The position numbers were made by a program, and so were the translations under genes. The notes under the pieces are model-generated. The model did not search any database, was not told the origin of the DNA, and was given only the letters and a program-made list of their open reading frames with translations. From the NCBI GenBank assembly GCA_034509755.1, contig CM067541.1, forward strand, positions 17,596,001 through 17,660,000: a stretch of 64,000 bases of DNA, written 5' to 3'. This DNA comes from Anisodus tanguticus (lineage: Eukaryota; Streptophyta; Magnoliopsida; Solanales; Solanaceae). Shown in pieces: positions 1 through 11,400 of this stretch; position 1 is the first letter of the stretch, and each line of letters opens with the position of its first letter.

Positions 1-471
1 GCAACACATCCCAACCCACTCCTGCCCACCAAGGGGCGGATTTAAGGGTTAGTGAGGGTATTAGACAAAAAACTACCGTGTATATATAGGACAACTTTTC
101 TGTGTTTATGTACCTATATTAACTTTTGAACACCCTGAATAAATGCAAAAGGCTAGCTTAAGTGGTCCAGGGTGTTCAAAATTGTATCCAACATACTAGG
201 TTAGGTTCGATTCTCATGGACAATATTGTTTTTTATGTTTAGCTTTTGTTGTTTTTTCCGAATCACGTGAGTGAAAATACTGAATAAGCCACTGTGCCCA
301 AGTTGCACTCGGAATTCAAAAACTTAATAGAGTTTTGCTTTGAATATATGCAGATACTCTTAATGTCATTTTCCAACTTGTCTACCCCAACAAAATGAGC
401 AGAAAAAATCACTTATTTTCTTGGAAAACATTTTCAGTCATACCAAACACACCCTTAAAGTAAATCAGTAC
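1..471 (-). other. Start of RACK1 intron 1 (window begins inside it)
   Basis: The interval follows the RACK1 splice donor and has no coding potential that continues the WD repeats. It contains the words ggcggatttaaggg and gggtgttcaaaa, which resemble a dispersed Solanaceae SINE-type repeat, but I cannot set its borders. Confidence 0.6.
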
Positions 472-906
472 CTGAATTGTGTACTTGCATTCACCAAGTG
501 TGTTCCAGAGCTTAATCGTCTTATCACGTGACGCGGAAACAATCTGACGGTTATCAACAGAAAACGCAACGGACAAAACATCCTTAGTATGTCCAACGAA
601 ACGACGAGCAGTTGTACCAGCTTGAAGATCCCATAAACGGAGCTCACCATCCCACGAACCAGAAAGTGCAAACATACCATCAGATGACAACACAACATCT
701 TGAACGAAATGTCCGTGACCTGTTAAACGGCGTTTAGGGACACCGTATTGTGAGCCACCATCTTTAGTTAAAGACCAAACGATGATGGATTTGTCACGTG
801 AGGAAGTGACAATCATGTCGGAGTTGTCAATTGGGGTAGCGATAGCGGTGACCCAATCAGTGTGGGCTCTCATTGTGCCACGGAGGACTAGTGATTCTTG
901 CGACAT
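472..906 (-). CDS. RACK1: RACK1 (receptor for activated C kinase 1), first coding exon, partial
   Basis: This encodes the first 145 residues of the WD40 scaffold protein RACK1 (Gbeta-like, ArcA), which sits on the 40S ribosomal subunit near the mRNA exit channel and docks signalling proteins. The reading begins MSQESLVLRGTMRAHTDWV and shows successive WD blades, for example GSWDGELRLWD and SASRDKTIKLWN, typical of the first three blades. The ATG is at 904-906. The exon ends in CAG at 472, followed by a GT donor at 470-471, so the intron is phase 0; the apparent further reading to 409 is intron. The remaining blades lie beyond position 1. No frameshift is visible. Family identification is secure; the rest of the gene cannot be assessed. 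Confidence 0.95.
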
Positions 907-1020
907 TTTGTCGAACAGGTGGTGGGGAGGCTGAGGATTTGGAGGAGTTGAAAGTGTAGAGAAAATCTAGGGTTTTAAGTGGATCTATTTATATAGGAAG
1001 GATAGTTTAGGGTTTTTCAG
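907..1020 (-). promoter_or_regulatory. RACK1 5' leader and core promoter with TATA box and telo-box motifs
   Basis: On the minus strand a TATATAAATA box lies at 986-995, about 80 bp upstream of the ATG. An AAACCCTAA telo-box is at 1007-1015 and a second AAACCCTAG-like copy at 967-976. Telo-boxes are known in promoters of plant ribosomal-protein and translation genes, which fits RACK1. The transcription start is inferred, not seen. Confidence 0.65.
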
Positions 1021-1778
1021 AGTGTCGTGGATGGTAAGCAAAGGTAAAGCGGGTCTGGGTACTGACCCAGCTTCTCTTGAGCCCCATTGGCACCATTTAC
1101 AACTTACATTAACTTTTTGAGTGTTTTATTACTTTAATTTTCAATTTTTATAGTTCAAAGTAATCGATAAGAAATCTTGTAATATAATTTAAATTATTTT
1201 ATTTAATATGTTATATGGTCATAATATAGAAAAAAAAGTATTTAAGCAAATTATAAATAAATTAATTAAAACCTAGTGAGAATTGAAAGGTTGAATTATG
1301 ATCCATTTCGATTTAATTAACTTCTGGATCGGATCATTAACTCTTTCATTTATTAACTTAACTCATTATAACGGTCTAAATTTAACTCAATTTGCAAATT
1401 TTACACCCACATTGTCTTCATAATAGAATTCTCTTAAACTTGCACTATTGCAATTTACATACTTAAACTTAGAAGGAGTGTTTTTGATTACTTTGCTAAC
1501 AACAAGGATGATTTTGTCCGGATAGTATAACAAATGTTAGATATAAATAATATTTGAAAGTAGAGGGGTATGTTTGGCCCATTTCGCAAAACAAATCAAT
1601 GTTATATTGTGTTATTTGATATTTTCACAAGGTGTATGGTGTAGATTTTCCTTTTATTAAAACATGATTATTAATTTTATTTATTTATTTACAGTGAATA
1701 AAATGGAGTTAATATGCGCATTTCACACGTCATGCACCAATTTACTTACATTCGACCCAATATAATTATATTTGCTAG

Positions 1779-1813
<35 letters not shown>

Positions 1814-2350
1814 GTATAAATATATATATTATGTATAAATATGTATATTATATGCTAATATACAAAAGATATGTACTACTGGCTATTGTTTTGGTAGACG
1901 ACTATTTATATCAATTTTTCTAAATTTTATGCTCAACTCATCAAAATACGAATATGAGAAATAAGGCCACAAGCTAGCAATTCAAGTAATCCTCGTTCAT
2001 TACCCTATAGTCTCATATGTGCTCGCCTCGCTGTATATACGTCATCCCCACATAATAATGCATGTACAACACATAAAGTTTAAATAAATTCTTTTATTGA
2101 TGTCAAAGTCTTAACTTACCTTGAATCAAGTGAGCTTTAACCTCTCATGACCGTCTTTCCATACCTAAGTGTGTCCCATGTCCCAGCCCATGAAACATCT
2201 AATTGGGGGTTTAAAAATTGAATTGAAGTAAAAAAAAAAATTCTATATGGACTTGTAGGTTTGTGGGTAACCCGGGATGTAACTTATTTCGAGATTTGAT
2301 CACATGGCTCGGGATTAACTATTGGGGCTGATTTTGACTTCCACCTAGCT
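1021..2350. other. AT-rich intergenic region with a (TA)n microsatellite
   Basis: No gene is recognisable here. A pure TA dinucleotide run occupies 1780-1810, followed by two related tatgtataaatatatat units. Short ORFs in this interval are translations of AT-rich sequence. Confidence 0.6.
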
Positions 2351-2390
2351 TTAAAATATGGATTTAATGTTAATGAATTCGTCTAACCTC

Positions 2391-2692
2391 ACAGGATGTG
2401 GCAAGCAGTTATATGGATACGGTGCTTTACCCGTAGACGCTTCTCCAACTCTCGCAAGAATTGTAGGGGAGTCAAGTAGTACGCTTGGTTCAACAGGTTC
2501 TACCACTGCAGAGCTCAATCGTTCTTGATCCATTGACTGATCAAACCATTTTTTTTAATACTCAAGGGGATTTGGAGGACAAACTAGAAATAGAAAGTGC
2601 TTTGAAAGGCGTCGGCTACCTTCTTACTGACCTTTTGAATAGATCGAGCTTATTTGGAGGATCAGGTTAAGACTAGAGTTACTTTGGATCGA
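2391..2692 (+). other. Unassigned exon-like island
   Basis: This stretch is less AT-rich than its surroundings. It is bordered on the plus strand by an acceptor-like cacag and by a donor-like gaggtaagtt near 2691. One frame reads GKQLYGYGALPVDASPTLAR until a stop near 2528, and another frame is open at 2485-2670. I do not recognise a family. It may be a relic of a gene or of an unannotated exon; the evidence is only splice-like borders and composition. Confidence 0.25.
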
Positions 2693-2699
2693 GGTAAGT

Positions 2700-3253
2700 T
2701 AACATTGTGACCTCAATAAATTAACTTGCAAAAGGTGCCAACATTAAAGGGATTTTTATGTATAAACCTAAATAATATTCTGATCAGTACCAAGTCATAC
2801 TCATAATATTCACTTGGATACGGAAATCCATGCTACTATTCATACTCTCTGTTTTGGAACATTTTGTATTTGAGGGAGTTATTGTTTTGAGCGAATTCTT
2901 TATAATTTCAGCCTGAAATCTATTTTTCTCATTGCTTGCATGTTGAACTAATAAGGTGGAGAAAATTGCTATCTTATGAGAGCCTTGAATCTACTGATGC
3001 TAAATTGCAGAAAGAGCAGTGTAACTATACTACCTTTTGTCCCATGAATTTTATACACTTCTAACAAACACCAATGAACAACTAGAATCCTAGCTAGAGT
3101 ACTATGACAGCTTCATTCATTTCTCAACAGTCTTACACAATCAAAATAATTACAATTTCGCGAACCTGAACCAATGTACACAGAGGAACAGATTTATAGG
3201 TGATTATTGAATCAGGAAGTATTTTCCAAGTACAAGGAACAAGTCTTTGGAGA
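2700..3253 (-). other. Probable 3' UTR and downstream spacer of the GPI-anchored protein gene
   Basis: No ORF of note is present. The part next to the stop codon (about 3100-3253) is of balanced composition and is plausibly the 3' UTR. The polyadenylation site cannot be placed with confidence. Confidence 0.4.
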
Positions 3254-6179
3254 TCAACAACAGTGATATTTTGAAAGCAATGCAATGACGTTTATGGATG
3301 CCAAAACAAACGGTAGGAGGTAACAATAAACCGATGCCTGAAGAAAAGTCGCAGAAGATTGATCGTTGATCTCTGAGGAGTCGACTGCAAGTGGCAAGCC
3401 GTCACTGTTAAGCGTGCACGACTGAGGATCAGAAGCATCTTCGCTCATCATTAGAGCCCTTAAAACAGAAGAAACTGTATGAATATAACCAGATGTATTT
3501 TTGTCGAGAAGCCAAGTTAAGCCCATCATTTGGCAACCCCTGCTCCGCAGTTTGCAACTCTTATCATTTGTCATGCTTGTATTTTCCAATCTGCTGTCAC
3601 CGAGCTGCAGATATATTTCAAATTTTTAGAGAATAAGCAAAAAATTCACTTGATGGTGTAAAACATAGTTACTCAAGACATGCTTAGTCTTTAGTGATGA
3701 AATACCCATTTCAACAACGGTTCTAACTAATGCCAAATTTTATGAGCTATCATTAACCCCAAGGTTAAATGCAAATTACACGATTAATTTTAAAAGTGAT
3801 CAAAGGAAATAACTGAGCTAAGCTCAGGGCAATAACATATATAGTTAGTGAGGTAAGCTCAGGGCAATAACATATAGTTATCTTTGACTAAGTACTGCAA
3901 CGATTGTCAGAGAATTGAATCATCCACCACCAGGCTCCAGCCCACCGAACACAGACGATCCAGCCAAGCATCAGCTAAGCTAAGCTAATCTTTTGCATAC
4001 TGCTTTCCTGGAAATCTAGTGGTCGTAGAGAACCATCTAAAATTCATTCTGTGGATGCAGTTCACCAGGTTCAAATATTTTCAGTGAGACAATAACTTTC
4101 TTCTTTCTTTATCATTTTTCAGCCCCAAAAAGAAGTTGCAAGTAATTTTGTTCATCTACACCACAGGAACTAAAGAAGGCATAAAATATGGAGTAGAAGA
4201 AGAGCATCTAAACAGTCATGAGTAGGATGCTAATCTTAAAATGATAGATCACCCAGAGGTTGCTATGTGAACAATCACTTTACTTAACATTTATCTATGC
4301 CTGCTATATCAGATTAGTTCTTTAATTCGTGCTAGTTTGACTGCCTAAGACAAACTGCTGGTGATATGTACTAATCCTAAGCCCTCAAATATACTAATCA
4401 CCTATCACTATGTCTAGTGGAGATGCTTACACTGGAATGGCAGTCTAAAACTAGAAACAGAAAATGATATTTAAATGATATATGCACATTAGCCGGTGCT
4501 CTGAAGATGACGTCCATTATCTAAGACTATTTATATATGAAATTTCCTGAACAACAAGTGTATGCTGATCTGAAGAAAGAGTTATTACAACAATTGCATG
4601 AGTCTCAAGATGCTTTTCTTATTCTTCTTTTGTGAAGTTGGAGATCATTGTAGTTACTTCGGAATTTTATGATAGGCATTGCGGAAAATCTACAGTTTAT
4701 ATCTAGGCACCACAAAAATGACACCATAAAAATGATATGAGCCAACATATTGGACTTCCTCTTAGCTCTATCCATCACATCCTTATCCTACCTGGGCTGG
4801 CTGATTGTCAAGGACAACATGAAATTACAAAGACAAGCTTATAACACATGCTATTTGAATAACCATGAAAATTAGACGCTTGAACTTTTGTAGTAAACCA
4901 ATGACTACACTGCAATCATTTGAGTTATAAATTATAAATGGACCGCCTTCATCAAAGCAATGTGCTAAGCTAATGAATGAATATATAGAAGTGGCACATT
5001 ATAATGAATCACAAGGTTAGCATATAAATGTGGCAAGAAAGGGAAGCTCATGGTAGACGCACATAGGCCCTTGTCGGTCATTAGGTTTAGAGCATATAGA
5101 GCAAACACTACATGTCCCATTTCTCTTTTAACTTCTTTTATTTATCTACTAGCATTACCCAAAACAAGTCCCGAATCCAAATAAAGAAAAAGAGTTGTGG
5201 CAAATTTAGATACTAGTAGTCCAATAAAGATGAATCTACAAAATATTAGTGTAACCTGACTCAACTAGTTTTCGATTGATTATAGTTGATTAATAAATTG
5301 ATTGATATTTCTACATATTAAACCAAAACACACCACAATTCAATTTAAAAACACAACTTTCCAGTCTCCTCCACATTGAAGCAACTTCTCTAGTTCTGTT
5401 CACTCTTCCCAAACAATTGCTTGACCCCTAAGTTCTTTTACACTGAGAGTATTTACTCTATTTCCTATGCTACTATATATCAATCAAAAGACAAACCACT
5501 TCTTACTTACCAAATAAAGACTGTTCAAGCATTTGGAGCAACCAACAATACCAGCATATCCATTACTGCTCCAACAATCTCTCTCCAATCTCTTCACCCT
5601 CTGACCACCAACCAATTCACCACGTGAATTCACCACGAATTCCTCCGGGCAGCTAAGTGGATGCAGCCTAATACCACAGTAACAATAAACCACATCACAA
5701 GTCTCATTTGGCTTCACCAACTCAATTCCTCTGTTTTCCAACGCCTTTTCAAAAGAATCCACACATGTCTCAGAATCATCAGGTAGCACAGGCATATCAA
5801 TTGACGTTGATGAGTATTGTGGAAACTTTGCAATGGCTTTATGAAGTGCAGTTCTTGAGTAGGCTGAGTAGAGCCATGCAGCAAGAACCGGGCAACAACG
5901 GGTCGGGTTTACTTGACCCGAATTATGATCATTGGACTTGCAGGATGATCTTATCTCTTTGTAAAGCTGTTCTGGTATGTCTAGAGGACAACTGGCAATG
6001 TTTGACTGTTCTGGGAATGCAGGGATTGTTGCTGGCTGTGAAGAGGCTGGTGAGGATGTTTGAGGATTCGGTTCAGTTGGGTCGGGTTCGGGTATAACCG
6101 GAAAGGCACGTATTACAGTTAGATTGTTGATGTAAAGAACAGTAAAGAAGAAGAAGAAGAAGAAACAGTTAAGGGACAT
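3254..6179 (-). CDS. GPI-anchored cysteine-rich protein of the At4g28100 type (two exons)
   Basis: Joining exon 1 (5511-6179) and exon 2 (3254-3604) gives 339 residues, somewhat longer than I expect for the Arabidopsis relative. An N-terminal signal peptide contains seven Phe encoded by a TTC microsatellite, followed by a Pro/Ser linker. A cysteine-rich domain includes CPLDIPEQLYKEIRSSC, RCCPVLAAWLYSAYS and GCSKCLNSLYL, and resembles the SPARK-type extracellular domain. Exon 1 ends at a GTAAGT donor (5509-5510) and exon 2 begins after CTGCAG; both junctions are phase 0. Exon 2 has the conserved GCQMMGLTWLL and a hydrophobic C-terminal tail typical of GPI attachment. The expected location is the outer plasma membrane face. 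The molecular role is unknown. Family assignment is from recognised motifs; a short middle exon in the 1.9-kb intron is not excluded. Confidence 0.85.
3605..5510 (-). other. Intron of the GPI-anchored protein gene
   Basis: This 1,906-bp phase-0 intron is bounded by a GTAAGT donor and a TGCAG acceptor on the minus strand. It holds a short duplicated word (taagctcagggcaataacatat at about 3815 and 3850). No coding sequence matching the protein was recognised inside. Confidence 0.7.
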
Positions 6180-8487
6180 ATCTTATTAAAGAATGAGGGA
6201 AGTTGGAAGTTGATAAGTAATATGGAAATATGGAAAGCTTTAGTGAGGGGTCATTCATTATTAATGGTGGCTTATTTTCCCTTTGGTTTGTGGTGGTGGT
6301 GATTTGGTAGTAGTGACAAACAGTCTTTAGATATTTTGTTTTTTGGTATTCAAAATTGGAAAATTCATTATTTGATTAATTCCATTTCGCATCAAATAAA
6401 TTCACCAAAGAAAGTAAATAGTTCCTTATCAAGAAATTTTCATCTCAATGATCTTAACACCTTGGGGACAAGACTGGATGTATATCCCGACTATGCCTCA
6501 CTATGGGTTCAGCTTGATCTAGTAATGTTGATCTGAACTCTGAATTTATCTTATGAAATTCATTAAATATATATTATAAATTAATAATTCAAAAGAATTA
6601 AAGTATAAACGCATAAATTTCAAATTATGAATCCGACTTAATTACTTAAGATAGTAGTCCAAGAGTGAGGTTGAAGGAAGGAACTCAATGGGAAGCTATG
6701 GCCAGGTGATGTGGGGTATGGCAGGTTGGGAAAAGTTTGTTTGTTACTATCGTAAGCTTAGTATCTGTATGATTAAAATATGCTTTAAAGCAACAATGGA
6801 ACTGTGTCAACTATTTATACTATTCGTCATCACTTACAATTTCATTGGGAGGGTATCTCATGTTGGACGTCATGCGAAAGCAGCTGATTAATTTAGTTGT
6901 TTTACATCATTACATGTAAAATTCATTTTTAAACATGAGAGGGAATTGATTTTTGCTATTTGAAATTTTACATGATGGAATGCAAGTTACCTTTTCAATG
7001 TACTATTATTATTTTGAAGTTCAAAAAATAGTAATGGTGCATATCTTTGGCACGTACAAGTTTACGACCACAAAAAGGAGCCAGAAACAAAATAAGGAAC
7101 AAAGAAACAAGATGTTTTGTAGTTGGAGAAGTGGTCCTAAGAAAAAGTTGTCTTTGATATCCCCCCTACATAAATAAAAAAACTTCATTAATTTCTTGAA
7201 AAACTATTTTAGTAGTAATAACATGCTTGATTATGACCTGATATTGAATTGGTAGCTATATATTCTTCTCTTATTCATGAATGTGCTTTCAACATCCTCC
7301 ACTATCTATGGCAGTAATTTTCTAGCCAAAAGACATTTTTCGCTGTTTCCGTTTCTATCACTGCGGTCAAACTAGAGATATTCATTTCTTTAGGGCTCTA
7401 CTAATCTGGTTTACGTTGGGAGGTTCAAAGTGCTCCTTATCGAAGAAAATCCATTCCAAAACTCGAACACGACACCTTCTTACCACTCGCTGCAACCTGT
7501 GGTGGTCATAAATTTCATACTAGTTACATAGTCCAATTCAATTTTCCTTCCGTTTACTGAACTAATAAGTATGTACGAAAAATGGCTTGTCGTAATGTGG
7601 AAAAATGACATGACTTTGAGGAGAAACAAATCACATGGTCCTTTAGGAGAGCAATAAGTTCAATAATTGGAGTTCCTCACGAGCCTTTATATCACCTATG
7701 ATCTACCCCACTTCATCTGAAAAGCCACATTCCTTCTGCAACTATCTTGTCGTTGTCTAAGAAAAACACTTCTAATGGAGATTTATGAGTTTGCCATTGC
7801 AGCAACTTAAACAAATCAAACCATAATTCGGATACGTTCTTCTTGTCTGTCTCATGTTTATACCAATTCCTTCTTTACCATTTGGGATACTAGCAGTATC
7901 TGCACCTACGAGGAAACTAACTTTTTAAAATATTGAACTGAGACGGAATTAAATGGAGTTGATATGGATAGTGAAAATTCAAATAGCGTATCTCAACTAG
8001 GATTGAAGCGTAGTTGTTGTTGTTTACTGGGAGGAAACAAGTGGATTTATCTGTATTTTGTGATGAAATGCACAATAAATCATGAAAAAGAAAGGCATCC
8101 CTCAAGGGCTAGAATTTGAGCATTGTATTTTTCATGTCAATTCATCACAAACTTCAACTAGTCACAAGTAATTACAGTTTACAAAAAATATAAAAATGTA
8201 ATATCCAATCCACAAATAGCTGGAGAACATTCTCTATTGCTGCTATGTGAAATAAAAATTCACAGTATAAATAGCAACTGAAAACCTACTGTTAGCTTCT
8301 GCCTGAAATGCAGGTGTAACTTCAAATATTGGTAGTCCAAAAAAGCTTATGATTTACAGGACAAGGAGATACATGATCAAAATGTCATATCTACTGAGTA
8401 TAAAAGGGAAGCCCCGTGCACGAAGGTGAAGCATCCTACAAGCATCAATGGTTGGTGATCAAATCTACAGAGTATGCTGGTGATAAA
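6180..8487. other. Intergenic spacer between the GPI-protein gene and the MAP kinase 3' end
   Basis: No gene or complete transposon is recognisable. The right part, from about 8150 to 8487, is probably the 3' UTR of the kinase gene. Small ORFs here show no family features. Confidence 0.5.
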
Positions 8488-11400
8488 TTAGGCATGAAGA
8501 GCAGCAACTTTTTTAGCTAAACCATCAACATCCTCGTTTTGCTCTTCAATTGGCTCTCCCTATCAGAACATTATGAATAATGCCAACCTATTAGGTCAAT
8601 AAAGTAACAAAAATGCAGGAACAACTGGCACTTAATTGGCTTTAAACGAGGATAAGTAAGCAAGAGAAAAAAAGGATAAAAGTTACCTCTGTATTTCTTC
8701 TTTTAACTACCACACACTTTGAAGCACTGATACTAGCACTCTTCAGCAAGCTACGAGCACTATAGTTTGCCTTGTTTGGTCCATTTTGCACATTAGCATC
8801 TGAGTTCTCTGATCCATTGGACTGCCCTGGTGGGCTCTCTAGAGTCGAAGCAACAGATGCTGAAGTTCGCTTTTCAAAATCAATATTTTCGGAAGAGGTT
8901 TCATCTTTTGGTGCAGGAACCCGCTCTCTAATATGAGAATATTTGAAAAAGACCAAGTTAATAGCTTGACTGAACATATACAAGGTAAACCACAAAATCA
9001 GATTTGCTACTCCGAAATGTTTCAGAAAAAATACTTTTCAACTATAGTTAAAAATATTTAACTACCAGTGGTGTCTCTCCATTCTTAAAACTTTAGTAAG
9101 TCAGTTACACAAAACTGGAGCTAAAATAAGGACTGCTTAAATCGAATGAGTATTAAAATGTCCATATTTTCTCCAGACAAATGACTTCTAATTCTGCAGA
9201 TTATTAGTGAAGAACGACCTTTTACCTTTGCCACCCAGAGCAAAAGAACAACAGTATCGAGTGCGTACCTAGGCAAGGAAGCATGCTGCCTCTGAAGTGG
9301 AGTGCTTCGTTCTCCTTTACCATAATGCTCCTCAAGATGTGCAAACTGTCGCTTGAACCGATCAACACCACTAAATTGACATAAAAGAAAGACCATCAAT
9401 AACTATTTCTCAAATAGTAGTACAAAACATTTAGTGAAATATGTACACAAAGTAGAAACAGATACATACATAAACAACAGACAAACACAACATATATATT
9501 GTGAATTTGCTGGTGTTGCCCTTGAGGGTAAGAAAATGGTTTTGTATGTTATCTTGAGGTCTCTTCCATTTTGGAATGAGTTGTCACTGCCCTCCAAAAA
9601 TACGTTATAGTTTTTGACCACTGGAGGAAACTAAAAGACAACCTTTTCTTTTTTATAAATAAACAAAACAACCAGCTTTTAATGCAAGGAAATGAGGCAG
9701 AAAAAGTATTTTTAGAAAAGAACATAAATTATGTGGAGCAAGATTTAGGTGGTTCCTAACCTTGGGTACATAAACCCACTAGTCTGATCTCCGCCACCAA
9801 GATACTCCTGAAGCATCTGAGGATAATATTCTAAAATCTGTTTGCTCGGAACAAGTTTAGAAATTAATCAGTTAATTCATTCCACATAAATGGGAGCCAT
9901 CAAAATGGAGAAAACTGCACCTCCCGATAAATGAGCTCTCTAACATCTTCTTTTGCCAACTTTCTCCTCTCAAATTCGAACTCAAGCTTTGATATTGGGT
10001 GAGTGGATGGTTCACGCTCCACATTTGACAAACCATGGAAATAAGGATCAGCCAACGCCTTGAAAACAAAATCACCAATGCATGAGAGGAAGTCTTGACA
10101 CATTATCAGAGTCGAGATTTTCTTTGGTAGATATAAACAATACAAAAAATCTTCATTTTAAACAATTACCTCCTCTGCAGATGGTCGATCTTTAGGGTCA
10201 AATGCAAGCATGCGTTCAAGTAGGCGCAAAGCGAAAGGATCTGCGTGCGGAATTTTTTGTGCAAATGGAACCCGTGGTTTTTTCAGCATGTTACTGAGGT
10301 ATCTTCTTGCCTTTTCATTTCTAATCTGCCAGTTAGGTAGAATTTCTTTTGTAAAACAGGAAAAACTACAGCGGGGCGTAAAACATGATATACTGAGACC
10401 TGTCAGCAACTACTCTTTTTGCCTTAACCTTTGTTCTCTGAGGTTCTTACTAGCAAGTAACAAAAATGTCTTATCATCCAAATGATGCTAATCAGATTGA
10501 ACATTAACAAAGAAAGAGAAGTATGTAACGAGAGAATTAACCTTTGCAATGGTTCCAGGAGGAGGTGTTCCTAGCAAATCTGTCATAAGGTCTAATTGAT
10601 GCACTACATTCTTTCCAGGAAATAATGGTTTTCCAGTGAGCATTTCTGCAAATATGCATCCTATGCTCCAAATATCAATAGCAGGAGTGTACTGCAAATA
10701 GAGAACACTCAGTGATCGTACATGTCACATCACAAGTAAATCAGTCTATACAGATACGTCAAAAACACAAATAAACTCTCAACATATACTATACGATAGA
10801 GTTGCTTCACAGTGAAATCACGTCAAACGGTTTAGACATCACAGTACAGGACAGAACAAACCCTCGTTTTCTTTTTGTTCTCTGATAAGGTAAAAAGGTA
10901 ACAAACCCTCGTTTTTGAAATAGTGAAAAAATTATAAATTCCACATCATTGTATCAGTGTATAATTCAAAAGAGCACTTCTCAGATTATCCATTTAATAA
11001 GTCCAAGCTCTTTACTGAAATAAGAAGCAAGGGACTGAGCGCATCTTTCCCCTTTCTATTAGTAGTAAGTTTATCAAAAGGCTTTCTGATTGCAGGGGCG
11101 CAAGTGATACTGCAATCAGAGTCAAGCCTGTCTTCAACAAGAATTTCTCAGAAGATCAACCTAGCCTGGGACGCTCAAACTCAAAGGGCCATACCAGCCA
11201 ACTAAAAGTCTTTCTAACCGAAAAAACATTCAGACAACCTAGGAACTCAAACTATAGTTACTCAAAAAGCTGAATCTGTATAAGCCTGCATGATGTAAGA
11301 CTAAGGGCCTTATGTGCCCTCTGCAAGAGATTACAGGGGCCCTTGTCCGTCACTTTGGGACTGGATCAATAAGTTGAAGACATAAATAGAGATCTTCTCT

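Noticed and set aside
5708..6097. Plus-strand ORF of 129 residues
   Set aside because: It is the complement of exon 1 of the GPI-anchored protein gene, whose signal peptide, cysteines and splice sites are convincing.
9121..9621. Minus-strand ORFs read as separate small genes
   Set aside because: Only 9269-9370 is an exon (GVDRFKRQFAHLEEHY); the rest is intronic read-through of the MPK9-like gene.
10957..11205. Plus-strand ORF in the MPK9 gene
   Set aside because: It lies in intron 4, has no family features and is not supported by splice or promoter context.
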